Source: Fertoeibacter niger (GTDB taxonomy: Bacteria; Pseudomonadota; Alphaproteobacteria; Rhodobacterales; Rhodobacteraceae). From it: a stretch of DNA of 64,000 bases. The notes beneath the pieces are model-generated. The model was not told where the DNA came from. It did not search any database and saw only the letters and a program-made list of their open reading frames with translations. Location: the NCBI RefSeq assembly GCF_009380135.2, contig NZ_WHUT02000002.1, positions 372,001 through 436,000 of the forward strand, read 5' to 3'. Below, piece after piece: positions 9,551-16,847 of the stretch (position 1 is the first letter of the stretch; the number at the start of each line of letters is the position of its first letter). A program made the position numbers and the translations under genes.

Positions 9551-9856
9551 ATGCGCCGCATGACACTGCATGATTTCTTGATCACATCGAAGATTTCCGT
9601 CCGTGAACTCGCACGTCGATGCTCGACGAGTGCTTCAACCATCGTTCGGTTACGAGATTTCAAGACGATCCCAAGCCGACGGGTGATCGATGCCGTTCAT
9701 CGGGAGACAGGGGGGCAGGTTGGGATCGACGAAATGATCAAACTTGCACCCAGATCGGAAGCGACTGGTTCAACCCCGGCGATCACGTCCACCAAACGCG
9801 ATGTCACTTCACCATCGGCGGGAGGTGACAGAGATCGATCCATGGAGGGCTATTGA
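9551..9856 (+). CDS. Small Cro-like helix-turn-helix protein
   Basis: 101 residues; residues 8-40 (FLITSKISVRELARRCSTSASTIVRL) read as a helix-turn-helix, followed by a polar tail without motif. AAAGGA precedes ATG 9551; ATG 9560 is an alternative. The gene is divergent from the repressor, and its stop overlaps the start of the next gene (TGATG), so it opens a three-gene rightward operon. The Cro-type role is inferred from position and size. Confidence 0.6.
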   Translation: MRRMTLHDFLITSKISVRELARRCSTSASTIVRLRDFKTIPSRRVIDAVHRETGGQVGIDEMIKLAPRSEATGSTPAITSTKRDVTSPSAGGDRDRSMEGY

Positions 9857-10440
9857 TGGGATTCTGGTCGGTCTTTTGGGAAGCAGCACTCACCGGGAAG
9901 GTCATCCTGGTCATGTCGTTCAGCATCATCGGCGGCTACTTTGTCGGCTTTGGAATCGCCAGCGTCGTTGGTCGCATCCTTGCATTCTGCGGGTTCTTCG
10001 TCATCGCAATGGTCATGTTGGCCACGTCCACAGCATTTGGCATGCTCACCCAATTGCACCGCGTCGGGGCGATTTCCTACAGCGGAAGCATCATGGCAAC
10101 GCTGCAAGCCACGATGGCCGTGCTGTTCGTTTTGTGCATGTGGTTCGGGGTTTTCGCCCGTAAGAATGAGGAGAGCGAACTGGAGGGTCGAGTTGCCATC
10201 CTGGGGCCGGAGCATTTTTTCGAACAGATTTCCATTTTGTATGCCAACCCCCGAATGGCGACGGGTGGCTGGTTCACCGACCGCTGGGCCCCCATGTCCC
10301 GACAGGAAAGACTAGAATGGTGCGATCAGCATCTTGCAGGCTTGCGGGCCTTGCAGCGGGTTCACCCGGACGGGTTTGGCGCTTTCAACCCGATCCTGGC
10401 TTCTCAACTGGCACAACTCGATTTGGAGAAAAAACCATGA
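9856..10440 (+). CDS. Membrane protein of unknown function
   Basis: 194 residues with three hydrophobic segments (about 12-33, 36-58 and 80-103) and a soluble C-terminal half containing a conserved-looking stretch (WFTDRWAPMSRQERLEWCDQ). I do not recognise the family. The start overlaps the stop of the Cro-like gene and its stop overlaps the next small gene (ATGA), so it is translated within the same operon. A membrane protein directly under the repressor switch may act on host entry or superinfection, but nothing in the sequence proves it. Confidence 0.6.
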   Translation: MGFWSVFWEAALTGKVILVMSFSIIGGYFVGFGIASVVGRILAFCGFFVIAMVMLATSTAFGMLTQLHRVGAISYSGSIMATLQATMAVLFVLCMWFGVFARKNEESELEGRVAILGPEHFFEQISILYANPRMATGGWFTDRWAPMSRQERLEWCDQHLAGLRALQRVHPDGFGAFNPILASQLAQLDLEKKP

Positions 10441-10580
10441 CCAAATACTACACCGTAAGGCTCCAGAAGGGATCGGTCGGGCGCACGGTCCGCGTCTCAG
10501 CGACCAGCGAGACGAATGCACGATACCTGGCAGAGAAGGCCAATGCAGGGTTCACCGCGATTGATGTCCGTTCAGCATAG
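10437..10580 (+). CDS. 47-residue protein of unknown function
   Basis: Reads MTKYYTVRLQKGSVGRTVRV and on to a C-terminal DVRSA. The start ATG overlaps the preceding stop (ATGA), and GGAGAAAAAACC is the ribosome site. The sequence has alternating hydrophobic residues suggestive of a small beta-rich fold. No family recognised. It is too short to be called with certainty, but the coupling supports it. Confidence 0.5.
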   Translation: MTKYYTVRLQKGSVGRTVRVSATSETNARYLAEKANAGFTAIDVRSA

Positions 10581-10784
10581 GGATCACCCTCATGCGGCAA
10601 CCAGGTAGCGGCAGTTCAATGCCGTTGGTTCTGTGCCCGGGAAGACGGGTTGTATCGCCGGGTTCGGCATGGGGGGTGAAAGAGGTCTCGACCAGTGATC
10701 ACAAGGGCAACAGCGTAATGCTGGAGCGTTCACGTGTCGGCTCATCGTTGATGGAAAAACCTATGGCGACGACCCTAGCAACTA
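10581..10784. other. Stretch without a convincing gene
   Basis: An 80-codon frame opens at ATG 10718 (+) and runs to 10960, but it has no recognisable motif and overlaps an equally open frame on the other strand. A GGGACCC/GGGTCCC inverted repeat lies near 10890-10908. I see nothing else here. Confidence 0.3.
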
Positions 10785-11090
10785 TCAGTAAGACGCAGAC
10801 GGAAGCCTTCGATTCGACTGTCCATCTGATCCACGGATGTTCGTATATGTCAGCCGAAACCCAGATGGGACTGCGCATGGCTCCTGGCCGGGACCCCAGG
10901 GTGGGTCCCATGCCCACGGTAACCTCGGACAGCTTTCTCGTAACGGTGCATGCTGGGTGAATACCGCCGCATCGGCTTGCGCCTGGAGATAAGTCCGTGC
11001 TGCCATCACTTGGGCCCCAGCCACCACGCCCGACTTCCCGGTGAACCTATTCTGGTAGATATCGGCCCAGGTATCACACTCGGGGATCAT
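10785..11090 (-). CDS. Hypothetical protein downstream of an RHH gene
   Basis: 101 residues from ATG 11090. The start overlaps the last codons of the upstream ribbon-helix-helix gene by 17 bases, the kind of coupling seen in toxin-antitoxin pairs. The N-terminal half (IPECDTWADIYQNRFTGKSG) looks protein-like, the C-terminal half is Pro/Trp-rich and less convincing. No family recognised; it could be a decayed gene. Confidence 0.3.
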   Translation of the reverse strand: MIPECDTWADIYQNRFTGKSGVVAGAQVMAARTYLQAQADAAVFTQHAPLRESCPRLPWAWDPPWGPGQEPCAVPSGFRLTYTNIRGSDGQSNRRLPSASY

Positions 11091-11256
11091 CCCCACCCGG
11101 ACTGACGTAACCCAACGATTCCAACATCTGGATATGCTCCATCAGAGCAGCAGAAACGAGGTCTCCCAGGCTGATGCGATGTTCCCGCATGATTTTGCGG
11201 ATGCCCTCAATTGCATCAGGATCGACATTCCTGACCGTCAGTCTCGATTTCTTCAC
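11074..11256 (-). CDS. Ribbon-helix-helix (Arc/CopG-like) DNA-binding protein
   Basis: 60 residues from the GTG at 11256: a short beta strand (SRLTVRNVD) followed by two helices (PDAIEGIRKIMREHRISLG and DLVSAALMEHIQML), the Arc/MetJ fold. GGGGGGATAA supplies the ribosome site; the longer open frame to 11325 has no better start. Proteins of this size either regulate mobile-element genes or act as antitoxins. The overlapping downstream frame is a possible partner. Confidence 0.6.
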   Translation of the reverse strand: MKKSRLTVRNVDPDAIEGIRKIMREHRISLGDLVSAALMEHIQMLESLGYVSPGGDDPRV

Positions 11257-11543
11257 CGTATTATCCCCCCAAAAAGCTCTCCTGTATTTAATGTTCCGAT
11301 GGCCTCGTCGTGTTTGTTTCCTCATGAACGAACTTGAATGCCAACGCGGCAGTCAATGCTGAAAATGGCATTATGCATCCGGCGGCGGGTGGGTTGTGCT
11401 CACGTATTGGTCGTGTTGAGCGAAGGTCCAACTCGTATCCAGCGGGTGATGTGCCAGGGTTCCATCAGCCTCTGTCTGCTTCATCGACATGGAATATTCA
11501 TCGGTGTGGCAGCCGTTCTGCTAAATACATTGGAGTATCAATT

Positions 11544-11966
11544 ATGGAGATGATTATGGGACTGATACCGAAAAAGATATCCGAGCGTCCGTGGCCCGTT
11601 CAGACAGCGATGGGTAGTTCTGAAATGAGACTGACATCAAAGTTTGTGGAATCCGGGATCGGAACGTTCGATCCACGTCGTGAGCTTTGGGATGATCGAG
11701 GGCTTGATGTCCCGGCCCCAGATGGTTTTGTTTATGTCACCGTGCATGATGCCAATGCGAATGATCTCGCCGTAGGTCGTGCGATGTTTGGGATCGATGG
11801 GGTTTCAGCCTGGTGTGATTTCCTGGTCGTTGATGCAGCGTATCGCGGGTATCGTCTGGGTGAACAGATGATCCGATACGTCAACCATCTCGGATGGTCG
11901 GTTCATGGACAATCAAATCAGGATAATCTTCCGGAGGCATTCTGGTCGTCCCCTATCGGGAGTTGA
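11544..11966 (+). CDS. GNAT-like acetyltransferase (tentative)
   Basis: 140 residues from ATG 11544, which follows GGAG by 8 bases. The centre reads VYVTVHDANANDLAVGRAMFG then DFLVVDAAYRGYRLGEQMIR, matching the GNAT order of a beta-strand pair followed by the acetyl-CoA loop (V-x-x-x-Y-R-G-x-x-x-G) and helix. The N-terminal domain is short and the C-terminus stops soon after that helix, so it may be a minimal or truncated member. The substrate is unknown. AT-richer than the host. Confidence 0.45.
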   Translation: MEMIMGLIPKKISERPWPVQTAMGSSEMRLTSKFVESGIGTFDPRRELWDDRGLDVPAPDGFVYVTVHDANANDLAVGRAMFGIDGVSAWCDFLVVDAAYRGYRLGEQMIRYVNHLGWSVHGQSNQDNLPEAFWSSPIGS

Positions 11967-12097
11967 TTGTCTAATAGGGTATCCCCGCACGAGACGACAA
12001 GGTGGGACAAATGCTCCGCCTCATATGGGTCTGCAATTGACTTTCGAGGCACAAACCGCTAATGGTCTAGACCCATCCGATACAGGAGGCCGAGACA

Positions 12098-12652
12098 GTG
12101 CTTGTGGCATATCGCCGAGTCAGTTCAATCGAGCAATGCTTGGACCGCCAGCTTGACGGCGTGAACGGGGTGGAACGGGTTTTCGAAGAGAAGATTGGTG
12201 GCTCAGTGCGGGACCGCCCGGCGTTGAAAGAGATGATTTCATTCGTTCGGGATGGCGATACCGTGCTGGTCCACTCGCTCGACCGATTGGGACGTGACCT
12301 CCGTGATCTCCTCAACATCGTCGAGGAACTGAACCGGAAACGGGTCACGGTCGAGTTCGTTTCGGAACGTCTGCGGTTCGGCACCGGTGACGATGATCCG
12401 ATGGCCCGGTTGCAACTCCACTGTCTTGCAGCGTTTGCCCAGTGGGAACGTGCCATCTCCAAGCGTCGCCAAATTGAAGGTATAGCGGTAGCCAAAGCCA
12501 AGAACCCGGAAAAATATCGTGGCCGTCCGGCAAAGATCGATGTGGGTCGAGTCAAGTCGATGCATCTGGCTGGCGTCGGTGCGACTGAGATTGCCAAGAA
12601 AATGGGAATCGGTCGGGCTAGCGTCTACCGGGTGTTGAACGAACCCGCTTAA
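12098..12652 (+). CDS. Small serine recombinase (resolvase/invertase family)
   Basis: 184 residues. N-terminal catalytic domain with YRRVSSIEQ (nucleophile Ser9 by analogy), DRLGRDLRDLL helix motif and FAQWERAISKRRQIEG; C-terminal helix-turn-helix (VGATEIAKKMGIGRASVYRVL). Full-length for the family. The start is GTG 12098 with ACAGGAGG nine bases upstream. It could resolve cointegrates, invert DNA or simply be a relic of an inserted transposon. No matching inverted crossover sites were evident nearby. Confidence 0.85.
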   Translation: MLVAYRRVSSIEQCLDRQLDGVNGVERVFEEKIGGSVRDRPALKEMISFVRDGDTVLVHSLDRLGRDLRDLLNIVEELNRKRVTVEFVSERLRFGTGDDDPMARLQLHCLAAFAQWERAISKRRQIEGIAVAKAKNPEKYRGRPAKIDVGRVKSMHLAGVGATEIAKKMGIGRASVYRVLNEPA

Positions 12653-12816
12653 CTGGAAATGCCTTACCAGCGGTGCGGGGCAGCGCGGTTTTATCCTCAG
12701 CCTATAGGAACTGGCAACTCAGATACGCCTTTACATGAAACGCTGATCCCGTTCGCGGTGGGCAACAAGATCGGGCATGCAGGTGAAAGGTTTGGTCAAG
12801 GGGTAGTGAGTCATGA

Positions 12817-13542
12817 TCAGGCCACTCTGGAATGCGCCAGTTGCGGCGTAGTTGTCCCGGGGACCATTCCTACGGCCTGGAGATATGATTGAAGAGCGGC
12901 AGTTGCTTCCACGTTGAAACCAGACTGGGTAATCTTCGAGATCAGTGCTTCATGCTTGGCATTGCTGCGCCCGTAGGTCCCCAAGATATCCCAGCGATAG
13001 GCTTTAACCATCAACGCGATCTGGCCGTAAAGCTGAGATTCAGCCAGTTGGAACTGTAAATCGTTTGGCTTACCAGCGTGGTCGAAGTAGGGTTGGTAGT
13101 AGGACTTGTTGTGCTTCTTCCGTGCCGTGGTCATCATTCGGAAGTCTTGAACGAACGTGATCATCACATCGCGTTTTGGAACCACCTGCTTGTTGAATCC
13201 GCTCCGAACGATAGCCGATGCCTTCTTCGGATTGGTTCCCAGATAAGGCTGGCCGATATCTATCCACTCAGGCTCAACCAGAGGCTTATGATAGCCCTCC
13301 TTGGTCTTATGGTGGTGGTGCTGGACGATATCAATAAGGTTCATACCTTCGACGATGTATTTGCAATCCGTGAACAGATCAGACGGTATCCTTGGGTTCT
13401 GATCTACCACGATGGCATGCAGTAGTTCACTGAGCTTGGCGACGTTGGCGGGCTTGGTGGACTCGCTGATGGCTCTGATCAGCACGAATACCGTGATGGT
13501 GAGTTCCCGCTGTGTGAATCGAGCGGTTTCTCCTAGAAACAT
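12817..13542 (-). CDS. Hypothetical protein, 241 residues
   Basis: I do not recognise a family. The protein is soluble and basic, His/Lys-rich in the middle (VQHHHHKTKEGYHKP), with helices predicted through residues 10-50 and 170-230, and no signal peptide or membrane segment. An ATG at 13542 follows AGGAAAGGGATTCC. It stands alone on the - strand between a recombinase and a long gene-poor region. The sequence is low in GC relative to the chromosome, which fits recent transfer. Confidence 0.55.
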   Translation of the reverse strand: MFLGETARFTQRELTITVFVLIRAISESTKPANVAKLSELLHAIVVDQNPRIPSDLFTDCKYIVEGMNLIDIVQHHHHKTKEGYHKPLVEPEWIDIGQPYLGTNPKKASAIVRSGFNKQVVPKRDVMITFVQDFRMMTTARKKHNKSYYQPYFDHAGKPNDLQFQLAESQLYGQIALMVKAYRWDILGTYGRSNAKHEALISKITQSGFNVEATAALQSYLQAVGMVPGTTTPQLAHSRVA

Positions 13543-14108
13543 GATGGAATCCCTTTCCTGTAGGGTATGATTTTAATTGATTTCACCTAGATATGACTCT
13601 TGTGCGGTCGTTCTGGCGGAGTTCTTTGAAGTCCTCGAAGTGCCGATGTGGGAAGGTTTTTATGCAGCCATTGCTTTGATTTTGGTGGTGAAGCCAAAGA
13701 TCATGGCCTTCACATTTGGCGTAACCCAAGCTCTACAATTCACATACCTTTCACCGTTTTGATCTCTCATGTGGCGATCCTTGCGGCTTTTGATTCCGGG
13801 ATTCTGGGTGCTTTCGGTTTCATGATGGGGCTCCTCTGCTCCATCAGAATCTAGGTAGAAACTTGAAAAAGTGCCCATCGGTTTCGGAAAAATCTTGACT
13901 ATGAAATAATTCGTGATCCAATTCGATTCAGATCGATATCCAGGATCATCCAAACAAAGCCCGCCAGAGGGGTTATCGGCGAACTTGGGGTATGGTCCGC
14001 AGAAAACCCTTAGCCCCCCTAGAATCGCGCCCTATGAGCGATACGGTCCATTCGATCAATACATGGACTGGTGGCGGCTGATAGGATGTATTGGGGATGG
14101 GTTGCGCG
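13543..14108. other. Gene-poor region inside the island
   Basis: A 46-codon frame from ATG 13646 ends at a TGA near 13762 and is hydrophobic, but has no ribosome site. No protein-coding signal is convincing here. The region precedes the hairpin array at 14109-14359. Confidence 0.4.
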
Positions 14109-14236
14109 GCAGCGCCCATCGCTGTTTTTTGGCGATGGGCTGCGGAGCAGCCCGAGGTTCGGGCGTCAGCCCTTATGAAAGAATTGCCCATGAGCGATTG
14201 CTACTTCGAACCATCCGCGTAGCGGCCCACCGGGCC
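14109..14236 (+). ncRNA. Cluster of alternative hairpins, possible structured RNA
   Basis: CCCATCGC (14115-14122) pairs with GCGATGGG (14132-14139), extended by GCAG/CTGC. GCTGC-gga-GCAGC (14139-14151) competes with it. GCCCGA-ggt-TCGGGC (14150-14164), CCGC-gta-GCGG (14215-14225) and GGCCC-acc-GGGCC (14224-14236) follow. The dense, partly exclusive pairing and the lack of a good frame suggest RNA rather than protein. Strand assigned only by position relative to the next two hairpins. Confidence 0.4.
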
Positions 14237-14245
14237 ATGCTGGTC

Positions 14246-14284
14246 ACCGAGAAAACTGGGAGCGTAGCGACCGGTTTTCTTGGT
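14246..14284. ncRNA. Hairpin E with loop GAGCGTAGCGA
   Basis: Fourteen pairs (two G-U) between ACCGAGAAAACTGG (14246-14259) and CCGGTTTTCTTGGT (14271-14284) enclose the 11-nt loop GAGCGTAGCGA. The loop can fold further as tandem G-A pairs, G-C, C-G and a GTA triloop. Its twin is at 14305-14359. Confidence 0.55.
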
Positions 14285-14304
14285 GCAAGCTCAACCGGTG
14301 TGGT

Positions 14305-14359
14305 TTTTAGATTCAAAAAGAAGAAGGAGTGTAACGACTTCTTCTTTTTGAATCTAAAA
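14305..14359. ncRNA. Perfect 22-bp hairpin with loop GAGTGTAACGA
   Basis: The arms 14305-14326 (TTTTAGATTCAAAAAGAAG...) and 14338-14359 are perfect complements of 22 bases. The 11-nt loop GAGTGTAACGA differs from that of the preceding hairpin at two positions that would pair with each other (C-G replaced by T-A). The helix is AT-rich and ends in AAAAC/TTTT, so it might also end transcription. Confidence 0.65.
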
Positions 14360-14637
14360 CAGATTGCCCTGTGTCTGAAAGAATGGGTGAAAGTATGCTT
14401 TTATAGGCGAGGCTAGAACGTTGCCAATCACGCAAGACATTGATTTTTAACAAATAAGCGTCGTCTAAAGCGGGGGAAATTATTACACAGAGAAAGTGGC
14501 CCTCAACTGCCCCAGCAAGTGTCGTTCGGCGATATGATATGGCTCAAGGGCGACACTGTTGTATCTCGTTTGTGACAAACAAACATCGGGATGAAGTATT
14601 GCTGCTATCATAAATTCGGTCCAGTCGGGGTCCGACT
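14360..14637. other. No recognisable feature
   Basis: About 280 bases of intermediate GC with no open frame above background, no strong repeat and no recognisable promoter. It precedes the interrupted frame at 14638. Confidence 0.4.
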
Positions 14638-15060
14638 ATGCTATGCTGCCCATACCGTGATGTCACGGCGGAGCGTATCCGGCGGCTCAACGCCTCGATC
14701 AACTGCAAGGATGACGGGCCGGTGGCTGGGTTTGTTTAGTTGCGGACCGACAGTATACCCATCGAGGACCTCGCACTGGAAATGGACCCGGCAACAGAAT
14801 TGTCGAGCCTGGAGGCTCTGCATGGGCTACCGCTGAAACCCCATGACCCAGACCTGCCTTGGAGCAGCCATGTGACGGTGGCGTATACGCTGGTGCTCAT
14901 GGATCGGTTTGAACTTGCCCTGTTGGATTGACTGCGAACAAGCCAGTCGCCTACCCACCTGTGTATGTGGGCCAAGGAGTGGATGCGGGACCAGCCTGTT
15001 CGACCAGACACGCAGGAATCGCTGGTGGTGCGAACCCTGGTGGATGCGTTCATCGATTGA
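14638..15060 (+). pseudogene. One reading frame broken by two in-frame stops
   Basis: From ATG 14638 a single frame continues to the TGA at 15058-15060 through TAG 14737-14739 and TGA 14929-14931 without any frameshift. The pieces (RDVTAERIRRLNASINCKDD; PATELSSLEALHGLPLKPHD; RPDTQESLVVRTLVDAFID) all look protein-like and acidic-amphipathic. I read it as a ~140-codon gene inactivated by two nonsense changes. The family is not recognised. Confidence 0.4.
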
Positions 15061-15076
15061 GCCTTGGAGATCACTG

Positions 15077-15185
15077 CCTTGAACCGCGCCGGATTTGCCG
15101 GAGGCTCCAACTCTTGAGACGGATGGAGCATCATGAGCAAGACGGCGAACAAATTTTCCCCTGAGGTCCGCGAACGGGCCGTGCG
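15077..15185 (+). mobile_element. Left-end fragment of an IS3-family element
   Basis: Starts TGAACCGCGCCGGATTTGCC, typical of IS3-family terminal repeats, and continues to ATG 15133 of an OrfA-like start (MSKTANKFSPEVRERAVR, 18 codons). The transposase then runs straight into resolvase sequence in another frame, so only ~109 bases of the IS remain. Confidence 0.6.
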
Positions 15186-15743
15186 GCAGGGTTTCAGATT
15201 GATGAGGTCTTGGCTGATTATGGTGCGAGCGGCGTGAAGTTTCGACTGGCCGAGCGCCCTGAGGGTCGCCGTCTGTTCGACAAGCACCGGTCAGGCGATA
15301 CGCTAGTTGTCCGTCGGCTGGACCGCTTGGGTCGTTCCTATCAGGATGTGGTCGATTGTATGCGTCACTTCGTTCGGGGTGGTGTCATCGTCCGGACGGT
15401 CATCAACAACATGACGTTTGATGGGGCAACGACTGATCCAGTTCAGCAGGCGGTCCGTGACGCCATGATCGCGTTCCTGGCAGCGACGGCACAAGCCCAA
15501 GCCGAGGCGACCAAGATCGCACAGCAGGCTGGGATTGCAGCGGCTAAGGATGATCCACGGAAGTATGCCGGGCGGAAGCCTAGCTACCGCCGTGCTGCGG
15601 TAGAGGCCGTCCGTGGACTCCTGTTGCAGGGCCAGGGAGCCAGCGCCATCGCCAAGGCGACCAGGTTATCGCGACAGACTGTGGTTCGCATCCAACAAGA
15701 CAGCGGCACTGTAGAGCAGGCCCTAGCTCGTTGGGGAATGTGA
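15186..15743 (+). pseudogene. Truncated serine recombinase, N-terminus lost
   Basis: The frame reads GFQIDEVLADYGASGVKFRL and continues through DTLVVRRLDRLGRSYQDVV to a C-terminal helix-turn-helix (ASAIAKATRLSRQTVVRIQ). The first ~30 residues of the family, including the catalytic Ser in Y-x-RVS-x-x-x-Q, are missing and replaced by the IS3 fragment. The remaining ~185 codons are open, with TTG 15210 as the only plausible start, but a protein made from it could not catalyse strand exchange. The sequence is only moderately similar to the intact recombinase at 12098. Confidence 0.7.
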
Positions 15744-15776
15744 GCAAAGGCATAAACTTCATGCGCTGATGCTCCA

Positions 15777-16847
15777 TCAGGTAATCCTCTTGGTCGCACC
15801 CATAAAATATGGCAATACTCCTTCCGCAAAATCGTCAAAAGCCGTCCGCCAGTCGATATCATGAACATGCTTTTGGAAAAGCTCTTGAAGGTCCGGATCA
15901 GCTTTCAATTGATCAACAACTCTTGAGCCATAACCCGGTATATACTTATTGTCAGTAAAATCAGGGCTTATACTTATCCCAGAAATATTCAATTTTTCAT
16001 TGAGCCAGGATATCTCATCAGCGGTGAGTTTGTGGACCTTCTCGGAAACGACGCCATTCTTCACATCGAAGAAGTGCCAGAATCGATTCCGAAACGATTT
16101 GGAATCTTCTTCATGGCTGCATATGGCGCTGAGCACTGGATTGGCTGAATTGTTGAGTGCGCACTGCATTGATAGAACCACTGGAAATGGCACGAGATTC
16201 TCCATTTCATGACATGGAGGGGTGTCGCACACGCTAAGTGGCCAACCGCTCCTGCGATTTGCCTTTCTCACGAGTTTCATTTTGTTATTTCCAACACTTA
16301 TAGGTGTAAGGCGGTCTGAATCGACGAGTGTCACAACAACACGCTTTCTAGCGATACAGGTCTCCAGAACACCAACGATATCGTCACCACCACCGTGCCG
16401 AGGTTCCACTCGGCAAAGTCCTCTGCCGCGTTTGGCACTGATTGAGCTAAAAAGGAAACTATAGAACCAACCATCTGATTGGGCGTTCTCAACAAGCAGG
16501 AGTGGTTCTTCCAGAATCTCAGTATTCGAAAATAAATCGAGAGATACGCCTATATGTCTTCCCAGAACTTCTATACGGGAGTCGCGGCGTGTTAAGACCC
16601 GGATAATTGCGGTGTCTTCCTTCGGCAACCCACCAGTTTGTGAGTATTCACTCTCAAGACGAATCAACTGGGCTCTGTCGCGTTCAGAAAGTTGGAGTGT
16701 CTGGAGTTTTCTACATAGGCTCCGCTCAATTACTACAACATGATTGCCTTTTCGTGACGATCTCAAAAGTTCAGTTACGTCGGATAGGAGTCCGGCGTCT
16801 TTGTCTATATTGTCGAAATCAATACCATCGGCCCAGTATATGATCAA
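15777..16847 (-). CDS. TOPRIM-like protein, partner of the upstream ATPase
   Basis: 356 residues. The segment EEPLLLVENAQSDGWFYSFL (Glu120) followed ~55 residues later by VVVTLVDSDRL (D176-x-D178) matches the order and spacing of a TOPRIM catalytic core (Glu, then DxD) as in DUF4435, OLD and primase-like nucleases; residues 1-100 and 200-356 are unassigned. The frame follows the ATPase stop TAA without a gap and in the same frame, so the start is the TTG at 16847. No strong ribosome site is visible, suggesting coupled re-initiation. With the ATPase it resembles two-gene ATPase/TOPRIM defence pairs. The TOPRIM call is my motif reading and not certain. Confidence 0.6.
   Translation of the reverse strand: MIIYWADGIDFDNIDKDAGLLSDVTELLRSSRKGNHVVVIERSLCRKLQTLQLSERDRAQLIRLESEYSQTGGLPKEDTAIIRVLTRRDSRIEVLGRHIGVSLDLFSNTEILEEPLLLVENAQSDGWFYSFLFSSISAKRGRGLCRVEPRHGGGDDIVGVLETCIARKRVVVTLVDSDRLTPISVGNNKMKLVRKANRRSGWPLSVCDTPPCHEMENLVPFPVVLSMQCALNNSANPVLSAICSHEEDSKSFRNRFWHFFDVKNGVVSEKVHKLTADEISWLNEKLNISGISISPDFTDNKYIPGYGSRVVDQLKADPDLQELFQKHVHDIDWRTAFDDFAEGVLPYFMGATKRIT

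Noticed and set aside
10592-10960. 122-codon + strand frame in the island
   Set aside because: No motif, no good start and overlap with an opposite frame; mentioned only as an open stretch.
12098-12652. Phase-variable invertible segment served by the serine recombinase
   Set aside because: No pair of inverted crossover-like repeats flanking a promoter or gene was found near it.
13913-14416. 167-codon + strand frame across the hairpin array
   Set aside because: It runs straight through perfect inverted repeats and encodes Lys/Phe runs from them; RNA structure is the better explanation.
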